Source of the DNA: Flavobacterium sp. K5-23
Lineage (GTDB): Bacteria; Bacteroidota; Bacteroidia; Flavobacteriales; Flavobacteriaceae
Length of the DNA stretch: 64,000 nucleotides
Direction of reading: 5' to 3'
Assembly (NCBI RefSeq): GCF_023278045.1
Contig: NZ_CP056783.1
Location: 1,240,001-1,304,000 of the forward strand
Both the position numbers and the translations under genes were made by a program. Positions 56,000 to 64,000 of the stretch are shown here, one piece after another. Positions within the stretch are counted from its first letter, which is position 1. Every line of letters begins with the position of its first letter. Below the pieces are notes generated by a model, which had not been told where the DNA came from, ran no database searches, and was given only the letters and a program-made list of their open reading frames with translations.

Positions 56000-56854
56000 T
56001 TATCTAATATCGTTGTTTTGAATCAAATCGATATACAAGTTGATCTTGTCTTTCAATACTTTTCTTGGCGTGATAAAGTCTAAGAAACCGTGTTCTAATA
56101 GAAATTCGGCAGTCTGGAAACCTTCTGGTAAATCTTTACCGGTGGTGTCTTTTACAACTCGAGGGCCTGCAAATCCAATCAATGCTCCAGGTTCACCAAT
56201 GTTGATGTCTCCAAGCATAGCGTAAGATGCTGTTGTTCCTCCTGTAGTTGGGTCCGTACATAATGAAATGTAAGGGATCTTTGCTTCAGAAAGTTGGGCA
56301 AGCTTTACAGATGTTTTTGCTAACTGCATTAATGAATAAGCCGCTTCCATCATTCTAGCTCCACCTGATTTTGAAATCATCACAAATGGAATTTTGTTTT
56401 TGATAGAGTGGTTAATTCCTCTTGCTATTTTTTCACCTACAACTGCACCCATAGATCCACCGATAAAGGCAAAATCCATACAGCAAATTACTAAGTCTTT
56501 TCCTTTAGATTTTCCAACACCAGTACGAACTGCGTCATTCAGTTTGGTTTTTGACATAACATCTTTTAGACGGTCCGCATATTTCTTTGTATCTACAAAG
56601 TTCAAAGGGTCTTTTGATGTCAGGTTTTTATCCAATTCAACAAATTCATTGTTGTCAAATAAAATTTCAAAATAGGTAGCACTACCAATTCTTACGTGGA
56701 AACCATCTTCTGGACTTACGAATAAGTTGCGTTCCAGTTCATCTGCATCAATAATTTTCCCTGTAGGAGATTTGTACCAAAGTCCTTTTGGGACGTCCAT
56801 TTTGTCTTCAGTAGCAGTCGTAATTCCTTTTTCTTTTCTTTTAAACCAAGCCAT
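56000..56854 (-). CDS. accD: Acetyl-CoA carboxylase carboxyltransferase beta subunit, lacking zinc-finger cysteines
   Basis: This 284-residue protein has the crotonase-like carboxyltransferase core ([42 protein letters not shown]). It makes malonyl-CoA with the alpha subunit, which is not in the window. In E. coli AccD four cysteines (27, 30, 46, 49) bind zinc at the N-terminus. Here the aligned segment, residues 25-54, has no cysteine: Ser29, Thr31-Gly32, Ser47 and Asp50 occupy those places, with a one-residue deletion. The rest of the N-terminal domain (DELERNL) is retained. Confidence 0.94.
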   Translation of the reverse strand: MAWFKRKEKGITTATEDKMDVPKGLWYKSPTGKIIDADELERNLFVSPEDGFHVRIGSATYFEILFDNNEFVELDKNLTSKDPLNFVDTKKYADRLKDVMSKTKLNDAVRTGVGKSKGKDLVICCMDFAFIGGSMGAVVGEKIARGINHSIKNKIPFVMISKSGGARMMEAAYSLMQLAKTSVKLAQLSEAKIPYISLCTDPTTGGTTASYAMLGDINIGEPGALIGFAGPRVVKDTTGKDLPEGFQTAEFLLEHGFLDFITPRKVLKDKINLYIDLIQNNDIR

Positions 56855-56860
56855 TTTTCT

Positions 56861-56974
56861 AGTATTCAGTGTTCAGTAATCAAGTTTTCAGTGTCCGGTT
56901 TTCAGTAATCAGTTTTAGTGTTCAATAATAAGTTCTTTGAGAACTGAACACTAAAAAACTGAATGCTGAACACT
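56861..56974. repeat. Heptad-word palindrome (AGTnTTC) between fbaA and accD
   Basis: From 56861 to 56923 a word of consensus AGTnTTC is repeated about nine times with a 7-base period, with some 6- and 8-base copies. From 56941 to 56974 about five copies occur on the other strand. The outer arms pair at 23 of 31 positions. The inner hairpin pairs 56910-56924 with 56945-56961. It fills the gap between fbaA and accD. Confidence 0.75.
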
Positions 56975-56977
56975 TTT

Positions 56978-58045
56978 TTAAAGTGTATTCACATTGTTCA
57001 GGTCAGTAAATGCCTGCTCTAATCTTTTGTTATAAGTAAGTTCTCCTTCACGTAACCATTTTCTAGGATCGTAATATTTCTTGTTAGGAATATCGTCACC
57101 TTTAGGGTTTCCAATCTGAGTTTTTAAATAGTCAATATTTTCGATGATATAATCACGTGTCCCTTCTGTAAAGGCAAATTGCAGGTCAGTGTCAATGTTC
57201 ATTTTTATAACACCATAACCAATAGCTTCTCTGATTTCTTCTACAGTAGATCCTGATCCACCGTGGAATACAAAGTCAACTGGGTTTGAACCTGTGTTGA
57301 ATTTCTTTTCTACAAATTCCTGAGAATTTTTAAGAATTTTAGGAGTCAGTTTTACGTTACCCGGTTTGTAAACTCCATGAACGTTTCCAAAAGCGGCTGC
57401 AATTGTAAAACGTGGGCTTATTTTAGATAATTCTTCGTATGCGTAGGCTACTTCTTCTGGTTGAGTGTATAATTTAGAGCTGTCAACATCAGTGTTGTCA
57501 ACACCATCTTCTTCACCACCTGTGATTCCAAGTTCAATTTCCAATGTCATTCCCATTTTGCTCATTCGAGCTAAATAAGTTTTACAGATTTCGATGTTTT
57601 CTTCGATTGGCTCTTCAGATAAGTCAATCATATGTGAGCTGTATAAAGGTTTTCCAGTTTCAGCAAAATATTTTTCAGAAGCATCTAATAAACCATCAAT
57701 CCATGGTAATAATTTCTTAGCGCAGTGGTCAGTATGTAATATTACAGTAGCTCCGTATGCTTCTGCCAATGTATGAACGTGTAATGCACCAGCAATTGCA
57801 CCGGCAATTCCAGCTTTTTCATTAACGTTAGAAAGTCCTTTTCCAGCGTTAAATTGTGCTCCTCCATTTGAAAATTGGATAATAACTGGAGCATTTAATT
57901 TTGCTGCAGTTTCAAGTACCCCATTTACTGTACTTGACCCCGATACGTTAATAGCAGGTAGAGCAAAGCCTTTTTCTTTTGCATATCTGAAAATTTCCTG
58001 AACTTGATCTCCTGTCGCTACTCCCGGTTTTATTTTGTGTGCCAT
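56978..58045 (-). CDS. fbaA: Class II fructose-bisphosphate aldolase
   Basis: The protein begins MAHKIKPGVATG; an in-frame ATG two codons earlier (58051) is possible. Zinc and catalytic motifs are HTDHC, NVHGVYKPGN and FHGGSGS. It cleaves fructose 1,6-bisphosphate in glycolysis and works in reverse in gluconeogenesis. It precedes accD on the same strand, separated by the heptad-word palindrome. The length of about 355 residues is normal. Confidence 0.95.
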   Translation of the reverse strand: MAHKIKPGVATGDQVQEIFRYAKEKGFALPAINVSGSSTVNGVLETAAKLNAPVIIQFSNGGAQFNAGKGLSNVNEKAGIAGAIAGALHVHTLAEAYGATVILHTDHCAKKLLPWIDGLLDASEKYFAETGKPLYSSHMIDLSEEPIEENIEICKTYLARMSKMGMTLEIELGITGGEEDGVDNTDVDSSKLYTQPEEVAYAYEELSKISPRFTIAAAFGNVHGVYKPGNVKLTPKILKNSQEFVEKKFNTGSNPVDFVFHGGSGSTVEEIREAIGYGVIKMNIDTDLQFAFTEGTRDYIIENIDYLKTQIGNPKGDDIPNKKYYDPRKWLREGELTYNKRLEQAFTDLNNVNTL

Positions 58046-58070
58046 CGTCATTTTTTTAGGTAATTTGTAT

Positions 58071-58094
58071 TAGTTTTTAGTTTTAGTTTTAGAT
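58071..58094 (-). repeat. Iterated CTAAAA word in the fbaA leader
   Basis: On the plus strand AGTTTT is repeated three times in tandem with small variations, so the mRNA leader carries repeated ACTAAAA words about 25 bases before the start codon. No inverted partner is seen. Confidence 0.45.
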
Positions 58095-58096
58095 TG

Positions 58097-58104
58097 CAAA
58101 AATA
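58097..58104 (-). promoter_or_regulatory. -7 box of fbaA
   Basis: On the minus strand TATTTTTG matches TAnnTTTG. It is directly upstream of the iterated leader and gives a leader of about 40-50 bases. Confidence 0.5.
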
Positions 58105-58118
58105 GGAATTAAATAGTA

Positions 58119-60680
58119 TTAGAACGGATAATTTATTCCAAAATTTAAAACTGAATGTCCAAAATTGTAATCTTTAAACCATTTTTCTCCATTTTGATTA
58201 GCAGGATTGTAGGTTTTGAATCCTAAATCAAATCGGATGACAAAAAAACTTAAATCAAATCGAAGTCCAAATCCTGTTCCTAACGCTATGTCATTCAGGC
58301 TTTTTAATCCAGTAAAAGTTGATTTTTCATCTTCTACATTATCAAATACATTCCAGATGTTACCGGCATCTGCAAATAGTGCTCCATTAATAATCCCCTG
58401 AATTTTAAATCGATATTCACCGCTTATCGCAATTTTCATATTGGCTTCGTTAAAATCATTTGTTGCTCCGCTACTTCCAGGGCCTAAGCTATAGGGCTGC
58501 CAAGCTCTATTGTCATTAGATCCTCCAGAAAAATAACTTCGAGAAAAAGGGATGTCATCTGAGTTTCCAAAAGGCACCGCAATTCCAAAGAAGGATCGTA
58601 CAGCAAAAACTTTTTCTTTTGTCAAATCCCAGTGTTTGATATATTCAAATTCGGTTTTCAGGTATTCTGAATATTCTAAATTTAATATTTCATGATTCCC
58701 TTTTAAGTTGGTTTTTTGATTAGTTGCGTTTGTGATTAAAGATAAAAGGGTTCCAGCAGATTCGATTTTAGTTTTAAAGAGATAAAAATTATTGTCTTGT
58801 AAATCATTTTTAGTAGTTTTTGAAAATGTAAAACTAGTGGCTAAAATAAAATCATTATCTGTAAGTCTGATTCTTCTTTCTTCAATACTTTTTATTGTTT
58901 TGAAATTAGCATCTGTTTCAGTTAACGGTGTTTTTAAAGACAAAACATCATTAGTGAATCCAGTTGTTCCGTCTTGGATAATTAAATTTTTATCGAGATT
59001 AAAATACGATTGATCTGCTCCATTTGCTGGATTTTGCGCTAATTCATTTAGTGCTTTATATGAAGAACCGTATACATTAAAATAATTATCTGGATTTAGA
59101 TTTTTTACATATTGCGCATTAAACAAGTCAAAACGAGCCGTATTGTTTTTCTTTGGAGTCCAATTATAAGAGAATAAACCAGTAAAGTTTCCTTTGTCTA
59201 AACCTATGTTACGTTGTTTTGCAAAACCAACGGACATAATTGTAGAAGGGATCATGCTTTTAGGAATGATTTTCTCTGTGGGGAAAGGGAAGGATATTCT
59301 TGGAAAATTTAGTTTAACATCAACTCCAAACTCGAGAACATTCAAAAGCTGATTTTTAGGGTTTGCCAAATCTTTTGAAGAGCCTACATTGAAACGCCCT
59401 GCAATTTCTAATGTTTCGGCACCTTTAAAGATATTCCTAACTGTTTCCGAAAGATTCACAGATACTCCGAAATCCTGAATATTGGAATGGGTTAAATCCA
59501 ATGCAGCACCAAAACTATATTTTTTACGAGGTGTCAGATATATTTTTGCAATTAATGAAGTAAGGGTGCTATCCCTTCTATCTACTTCATATTGAATACT
59601 TGGATAATTAAAGATTTTCAAGTTGTTCAGATAACGGGATGTTAATACCGTTTTGTTATCTGCAAACAAGCTGCCTTTTGTTATAAATATGGCATCAGTA
59701 ATTGCAAAGGGCTTGTATTTTAATTTTTCATGACTGTATAAATTAAAATTTTTATAAGTAGTACTGTCTGTTATTTTTAGATTACTGCTATTTGGAGAAT
59801 AGTCAGTGTAAATGTTTACATCACTAATTTTGTACTGCTTGAAATGTTCTGTTAAAGTAGAATCTTTGTCTTGATAGGAGTAGTCGTTAATAATCAAGTT
59901 TACATTTGCTTGATTTACTTTGTTTATGGTGTCTATGTTAAAGTTTACATAGGTTGGCTGGAAATAATATATCCCATTATTCCTGAAAATAGTGGTAATA
60001 CGGTTTTTTTCATCTTCAAAATCGGAAGTTTTGTATTGGTTACCTGATTTTATTAATGTTTTAGATTTATTTCTATCGTAAAGGGAGTCTAGAATAGGAG
60101 TTGAAATGGAACTTCCTATTGAATCCAATAAATAAGGATTTCCTGTTGTTAGAGTGTAATTTACTTTTGCTCTTTTTGGGCTTATCGAATCTATCTTGTA
60201 GTCTGTGTTTACATCGAAATATCCTTTGTTGAAATAATAATACTTCAGGCGCAAAGCTGATTTGTCTGTTTTCGATTTGTCTACAATAACTGGAGCTTCC
60301 CCAGTTTTTTTTAGAAAATCGTGAATTCCTTTATACCAGAACGATTTTCCAAGACGGTCAACTTGTTTAGCGGATAACCATTTTGATTTTCTTTCGTATT
60401 TCCCGGGATTGTTAGTGAATTTAGCTTGGTAAGTAGAATCCGGGTTTAGATTTGCTAAATTATATAGATTCAGTCTCAAACGGTACCCTAGAAGTTTACT
60501 GTTGGGTTTTTGATACAGTTGGTTAACTGCGTTTTCGTCCTTTACTTTTTTACCATTTGCTTCAATATTATTTTTAATAAGCAGCTGTTTTCCCTCTGAA
60601 ACTCTTTTTTCAGCGTTACAGGCAGATATAATTATTCCTATTAGAATAAATAATGATATTTTTGTGGAAATTTTTTTCAA
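58119..60680 (-). CDS. tamL: TamL-type outer-membrane assembly lipoprotein (BamA/TamA family)
   Basis: This 853-residue protein has a lipobox at Cys21 (ISAC), POTRA-like repeats (about 30-350), and a C-terminal Omp85 beta-barrel (about 390-853) with FSRSYFSGGSNDNRAW near 705-720. TamL is the lipidated TamA counterpart of Bacteroidetes and acts with TamB in outer-membrane assembly; no tamB is in the window. A divergent methyltransferase gene starts 36 bases away. Confidence 0.88.
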   Translation of the reverse strand: MKKISTKISLFILIGIIISACNAEKRVSEGKQLLIKNNIEANGKKVKDENAVNQLYQKPNSKLLGYRLRLNLYNLANLNPDSTYQAKFTNNPGKYERKSKWLSAKQVDRLGKSFWYKGIHDFLKKTGEAPVIVDKSKTDKSALRLKYYYFNKGYFDVNTDYKIDSISPKRAKVNYTLTTGNPYLLDSIGSSISTPILDSLYDRNKSKTLIKSGNQYKTSDFEDEKNRITTIFRNNGIYYFQPTYVNFNIDTINKVNQANVNLIINDYSYQDKDSTLTEHFKQYKISDVNIYTDYSPNSSNLKITDSTTYKNFNLYSHEKLKYKPFAITDAIFITKGSLFADNKTVLTSRYLNNLKIFNYPSIQYEVDRRDSTLTSLIAKIYLTPRKKYSFGAALDLTHSNIQDFGVSVNLSETVRNIFKGAETLEIAGRFNVGSSKDLANPKNQLLNVLEFGVDVKLNFPRISFPFPTEKIIPKSMIPSTIMSVGFAKQRNIGLDKGNFTGLFSYNWTPKKNNTARFDLFNAQYVKNLNPDNYFNVYGSSYKALNELAQNPANGADQSYFNLDKNLIIQDGTTGFTNDVLSLKTPLTETDANFKTIKSIEERRIRLTDNDFILATSFTFSKTTKNDLQDNNFYLFKTKIESAGTLLSLITNATNQKTNLKGNHEILNLEYSEYLKTEFEYIKHWDLTKEKVFAVRSFFGIAVPFGNSDDIPFSRSYFSGGSNDNRAWQPYSLGPGSSGATNDFNEANMKIAISGEYRFKIQGIINGALFADAGNIWNVFDNVEDEKSTFTGLKSLNDIALGTGFGLRFDLSFFVIRFDLGFKTYNPANQNGEKWFKDYNFGHSVLNFGINYPF

Positions 60681-60699
60681 GTTTCTAAAATATTTAATT

Positions 60700-60707
60700 C
60701 AAAAGTA
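60700..60707 (-). promoter_or_regulatory. -7 box of tamL
   Basis: On the minus strand TACTTTTG matches TAnnTTTG, 19 bases before the start codon. A TTG lies 24 bases upstream (60732-60734), slightly far for a -33 box. Confidence 0.5.
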
Positions 60708-60716
60708 CATTTTTTT

Positions 60717-61442
60717 ATGGTTAGTAAAAACCAAATAAAACTAATATCTAGTTTACAACAAAAAAAATACCGAATTGCAAATCAATTATTTATTGCCGAG
60801 GGTATAAAGGTAATTCAGGAATTGTTACAATCCAATTTCGAGTTGGAGCATTTGTATACCACGCAAAATGATTTTGATGAAATTACAAGTTCAAAAAAAA
60901 CCTTGTTGTATGAGGATGATTTAAAAAAAATCAGTGCTTTGGCGACGCCTAATACTTGTTTAGCGGTATTCAAGATTCCAGCTGAGAGGGATATTGTTGA
61001 TTCAGGTTTGATTATTGCTCTTGATTCGATTCGGGATCCAGGGAATATGGGGACAATATTAAGGCTTTGTGATTGGTTTGGTGTTAAACAGGTGTTATGT
61101 TCAAAAGAAACAGTTGATATTTATAATCCAAAAGTGGTACAAGCGACTATGGGTTCTATATCAAGGGTCAATGTGTCTTATATTGATTTAAATGCATTTG
61201 TTTCTAATACTCAGTTAGCGGTTTTTGGCACTTTTATGGATGGAGTGAATATTTACAAAACGACATTGCCACAAGAAGGAGTAATCGTTATGGGGAATGA
61301 AGCTAATGGAATATCAAAGGAATTAGAAAATTTGATAAATAATAGATTGTCAATACCTCGTTTTGGTGATTTACAAAAAACAGAAAGCCTGAATGTGGCT
61401 ACTGCAACTGCAATAATTCTTAGTGAGTTTAAAAGGGGGTAG
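60717..61442 (+). CDS. TrmH/SpoU-family RNA 2'-O-methyltransferase
   Basis: This 241-residue protein has an N-terminal substrate-binding region and a knotted SPOUT domain with DSIRDPGNMGTILRL, MGNEANGIS and IPRFGDLQKTESLNVATA. It methylates ribose in rRNA or tRNA. The exact target cannot be read. It is divergent from tamL and convergent with porT. Confidence 0.92.
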   Translation: MVSKNQIKLISSLQQKKYRIANQLFIAEGIKVIQELLQSNFELEHLYTTQNDFDEITSSKKTLLYEDDLKKISALATPNTCLAVFKIPAERDIVDSGLIIALDSIRDPGNMGTILRLCDWFGVKQVLCSKETVDIYNPKVVQATMGSISRVNVSYIDLNAFVSNTQLAVFGTFMDGVNIYKTTLPQEGVIVMGNEANGISKELENLINNRLSIPRFGDLQKTESLNVATATAIILSEFKRG

Positions 61443-61445
61443 AGG

Positions 61446-61485
61446 TCAGTATTTCAGTTATCAGGACTTAATCCTAATTAACTGA
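61446..61485. repeat. TCAG-word palindrome in the trmH/porT gap
   Basis: The word TCAG repeats at 61446, 61454 and 61461. TCAGTTA (61454-61460) pairs with TAACTGA (61479-61485), and AGGA (61463-61466) pairs with TCCT (61472-61475). It lies between convergent genes and may serve as a weak two-way terminator. Confidence 0.55.
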
Positions 61486-61502
61486 ACCCCTATCACTGTT
61501 TT

Positions 61503-62207
61503 CTAATGAAATGAGAAGTTTATAAAAATAGCTCTAGTTTTCAGGGATTCTATATTTCCAGTCCAAGGACTATTAGGGTCGTTGTCTCTAATTAACTCAT
61601 CTGAAAGGCCAAATACTCCTCTTATAGAAGGGGAGAAAATAAAATATTCTGAAAAAACATCTATACCAAAGCCTATTTCATAATTAAGAGTCCAAGGTTT
61701 TACTCTGAATTTTTGTTCCGCATTGTCATCTTTAGATTTTGAATTGCTAGACAAGTTCAATGTGGCAGAGGTTCCCCCTACAAGATAAGGTCGAATATTT
61801 CCTGTTCTAAGCGACGAGAATTTTAATAGTAGAGGCAAATGGATATAAGTGCTATTTACTTCTCTTAAAGCATCTATTTTTCTGCTAAACCCAGGGTAAT
61901 ACAAATCTCTCTTTGTATAGTAAAGTCCTGGTTCAAAACGCAAATTAATATGCTCTTGTAATTTTAAATCACCAATCATTCCTACATTGAATCCAGTTGA
62001 TTTTTTTACTTGAACATCTGAGGTAACTTCGTTATAGTCAAATTTAAAATCATAAGAATTGAATCCTAAGTAAAATCCGAAATAAATTCGTTGTTGCTGA
62101 AAATTTTCAAGATTTACGATTGGATCTTTACTAAATATTCCATTAGAAGATTGAGCATTCCCTTTTATTGAGAAAACAAATAAAATTAAAACGGCTATTT
62201 TTTTCAT
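61503..62207 (-). CDS. porT: PorT, type IX secretion outer-membrane protein
   Basis: This 234-residue protein has a signal peptide (to about residue 18) and an eight-strand-like outer-membrane barrel with FGFYLGFNSYDFKF and LRFEPGLYYTKRDLYY. Size, strand pattern and position after ubiE match PorT of flavobacteria, which is needed for type IX secretion. The GH13 amylase at 19009 carries a cognate sorting domain. Confidence 0.88.
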   Translation of the reverse strand: MKKIAVLILFVFSIKGNAQSSNGIFSKDPIVNLENFQQQRIYFGFYLGFNSYDFKFDYNEVTSDVQVKKSTGFNVGMIGDLKLQEHINLRFEPGLYYTKRDLYYPGFSRKIDALREVNSTYIHLPLLLKFSSLRTGNIRPYLVGGTSATLNLSSNSKSKDDNAEQKFRVKPWTLNYEIGFGIDVFSEYFIFSPSIRGVFGLSDELIRDNDPNSPWTGNIESLKTRAIFINFSFH

Positions 62208-62230
62208 GTTTATGCTGAAACTATTCAGGA

Positions 62231-62962
62231 TTATTTTTTTGATGCAGAATAAATTGTAGCAACGCCAAATGTTTGTGGCAAGGCTACAACATCTATAAAC
62301 CCAGTTTTTCTTAAAATATTGTTTAAAGCTTCTCCATATGGAAATGCAGCCGCTGATTCAGACAAATATCCATAGGCTACATCATCTTTTGAGAATAATT
62401 TTCCGATGATTGGTAAAATATTTTTGCTGTAAAAGTTATACCCTTGTTTATAAGGTGTTTTTTCTGGGATAGAAGTTTCTAGAATTACAAAGATTCCTCC
62501 GGGCTTTAGCACCCTTAGGATTTCTGTCAAACCTTTCTCTAAGTTTTCAAAGTTACGAACTCCAAAAGCAACCGTTATGGCATCAAATGAATTGTCATCA
62601 AAAGACATATTTTCTGAATCACCCAATATCATTTCGATCGTGTTTGATAAGTTTTTAGCGGCAATTTTTTTCTTGCCTACTTCAAGCATACCTATCGAAA
62701 TGTCTAAACCTATTATTTTCTCCGCTTTTGTTTGTGACATCAATATGGCAAGATCACCAGTACCAGTCGCGATATCTAATATGGATTTAGGATTTGTATT
62801 AGATACTATATTTAACACTTTCTTACGCCATTTCACATCGATTCCAAAAGATATAACACGGTTTAGATTGTCATAATTTCCTGAAATGGTATCAAACATT
62901 TTAGCAACTTGCTCTTTTTTACCTAAGACTGAATTTTTATAAGGGGTAACGTTTTTTGACAT
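62231..62962 (-). CDS. ubiE: Demethylmenaquinone methyltransferase
   Basis: This 243-residue protein has the SAM motif DIATGTGD (63-70), and the UbiE signatures [18 protein letters not shown] and FGVRNFEN. It methylates demethylmenaquinone to menaquinone; ubiquinone is not expected in this group. It is upstream of porT by 23 bases. Confidence 0.96.
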   Translation of the reverse strand: MSKNVTPYKNSVLGKKEQVAKMFDTISGNYDNLNRVISFGIDVKWRKKVLNIVSNTNPKSILDIATGTGDLAILMSQTKAEKIIGLDISIGMLEVGKKKIAAKNLSNTIEMILGDSENMSFDDNSFDAITVAFGVRNFENLEKGLTEILRVLKPGGIFVILETSIPEKTPYKQGYNFYSKNILPIIGKLFSKDDVAYGYLSESAAAFPYGEALNNILRKTGFIDVVALPQTFGVATIYSASKK

Positions 62963-62976
62963 TGGATTAGTTTTTA

Positions 62977-62984
62977 CAAATATA
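62977..62984 (-). promoter_or_regulatory. -7 box of ubiE-porT
   Basis: On the minus strand TATATTTG matches TAnnTTTG, 14 bases before the ubiE start codon. The leader would be only about 9 bases. Confidence 0.5.
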
Positions 62985-63159
62985 ACACAAACTATTTTGA
63001 ACTGTATTCTAGTTTTAAAATATATCTATTAAGAAATGTACTTTTATTTTGAGTGAAAAAGGGAATTATTATTTTTTCAAATATCACTAAAAGTGGGTAT
63101 TGCGGCATTGTTTATTTATTGCGATTTTTACATAATTAAAAACAATATTAATTTTTACA

Positions 63160-63477
63160 ATGATAAATAGGGAAACAATGTCTCAAATCAAGTGGTTGCT
63201 CGTTGCGCTCACAATATCACTTGTTCTTGTCTTTTGTTTTGATAGTACTGTTTGGGAAAACGGTCATGTATTTATTGCGCAACATACGTTCTTAGGGTTA
63301 AATCTGTTTTTGGAAATTTTAATTTTCTTTGTCTTTAGTACCTTCGTGGTATTTGGTATTAAAGGCTTCTTTGAGTTGTACTCACAGAAACTTTCAAATG
63401 TTATAATCTTCATATCTGGAGTTTTGTTAACGTTTGTGATTTTTGTGTTAAGCTTTCAAATCATGTTTCAAGAGTAA
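63160..63477 (+). CDS. Small membrane protein, function unknown
   Basis: This 105-residue protein has three hydrophobic segments (about 11-25, 40-63 and 79-100). The gene is isolated, with a 197-base gap before it and a terminator after it. An ATG at 63178 (MSQIKWLL) is an alternative start. I do not recognise the family. Confidence 0.7.
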   Translation: MINRETMSQIKWLLVALTISLVLVFCFDSTVWENGHVFIAQHTFLGLNLFLEILIFFVFSTFVVFGIKGFFELYSQKLSNVIIFISGVLLTFVIFVLSFQIMFQE

Positions 63478-63504
63478 GACGTTTTTCCCTATCATTGTTT
63501 AAAT

Positions 63505-63534
63505 AAAAAACATCCCTTTATCGGGATGTTTTTT
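63505..63534. terminator. Bidirectional terminator between the small gene and folA
   Basis: The arms 63505-63516 and 63523-63534 are a perfect 12-bp stem with a 6-base loop, including A and T runs. It touches the folA stop codon. Confidence 0.88.
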
Positions 63535-64000
63535 TATTTTAGGATGTATGTTAGATAACTGTAATCGTAATTGTGTTTGTCGTCTTTTTTATGAAGTACG
63601 GATTCTATTAAGACCCATTTGTCTATATCTATTTCAGGAAAAAAGGCATCAGCCTCAAAACTATGATGTACTCTTGTGAGTTCTATTTTATCTGTATAAG
63701 GTAAAGCCAAATTATAAATTTCCCCTCCGCCAATAATAAAGGAAGTGTCGTTTTCGGGACAGACAGCAAGAGCTTCCTCAATAGTGCTAACAACGATACA
63801 GCCTTCGGGTTTGTAGTTTTCTTGGCGGCTTATAACAATATGTGTTCTGTTAGGTAATGGTTTTGGAAAACTTTCAAAAGTTTTTCTTCCCATAATTATG
63901 TGATGACCAGATGTTAGAGATTTGAATCTTTTAAAATCATTAGGTAGATGCCACACTAATTCATTGTTTTTTCCCAGAGCATTGTTCTCTGCTGCTGCCG
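63534..64000 (-). CDS. folA: Dihydrofolate reductase, start beyond window
   Basis: The minus-strand frame runs past 64000, so the first residues are missing. The visible start AAENNALGKNNELVWHLPND is the standard N-terminal region. HIIMGRKTFES and FIIGGGEIYNLAL are further signatures. A GTG at 63954-63956 is the valine of ELVWHLP, not a start. The enzyme reduces dihydrofolate to tetrahydrofolate. Confidence 0.95.
   Translation of the reverse strand, partial: AAAENNALGKNNELVWHLPNDFKRFKSLTSGHHIIMGRKTFESFPKPLPNRTHIVISRQENYKPEGCIVVSTIEEALAVCPENDTSFIIGGGEIYNLALPYTDKIELTRVHHSFEADAFFPEIDIDKWVLIESVLHKKDDKHNYDYSYLTYILK

Noticed and set aside
56861..56974. CRISPR array
   Set aside because: The repeat unit is about 7 bases with no unique spacers and no cas genes nearby.
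63954..63956. GTG as the start of folA
   Set aside because: The conserved N-terminal sequence continues upstream without a stop to the window edge.

Overview
The window is about one third G+C, uses the Bacteroidetes-type promoter (TTG, about 19 bases, then TAnnTTTG), has A-rich leaders without Shine-Dalgarno sequences, and carries SusC/SusD, a type IX secretion sorting domain, PorT, TamL and a GYDIA-type GHMP kinase. This combination points to Flavobacterium or a close relative. It reads as ordinary chromosome. I see no prophage, integrase, insertion sequence or CRISPR array.

Positions 1-22000 hold a starch/maltodextrin locus around a LacI-family regulator. On the minus strand run an MFS maltose-type transporter, beta-phosphoglucomutase, a GH65 maltose phosphorylase, a SusA-like GH13, a GxxExxY protein, a GH31 alpha-glucosidase and a lipoprotein GH13. 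On the plus strand run SusC, SusD, a SusE-like lipoprotein and a large GH13 amylase with a type IX sorting domain. The inferred flow is: a secreted amylase cuts starch, SusCDE binds and imports oligosaccharides, periplasmic GH13 and GH31 enzymes trim them, the MFS carrier imports maltose, and GH65 plus PgmB yield glucose and glucose 6-phosphate. A 13-base sequence is shared, in opposite orientation, by the upstream regions of the transporter gene and susC.

Positions 22000-28500 carry tRNA-Phe and a plus-strand run: coaX, an outer-membrane protein, lptC, a small membrane protein, a CNNM/CBS protein and a SurA/PpiD-like isomerase. Positions 28500-30900 carry a GHMP kinase and HMG-CoA reductase (mevalonate pathway). 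Positions 31000-38650 form a peptide-use unit: a DPP IV-like S9 peptidase, three successive POT transporters and a thioredoxin-like protein. Positions 38650-47130 carry comEC, an NlpC/P60 lipoprotein, lpxB, a small membrane protein, surE, a tail-specific protease and a nuclease lipoprotein.

Positions 47150-54370 hold the cell-shape cluster mreB-mreC-mreD-mrdA-rodA behind purH. Positions 54500-64000 carry a MacB-like permease, accD (lacking its zinc-finger cysteines), fbaA, tamL, a TrmH-type methyltransferase, porT, ubiE, a small membrane protein and a partial folA.

The most unusual structure is in the gaps. Several intergenic regions contain imperfect palindromes whose arms are built from a 7-8 base word repeated in tandem, with a different word at each locus. 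Three copies with the word ATTAAG lie around and just upstream of the GxxExxY gene. All functional statements rest on motif reading and family knowledge; no database search was run.
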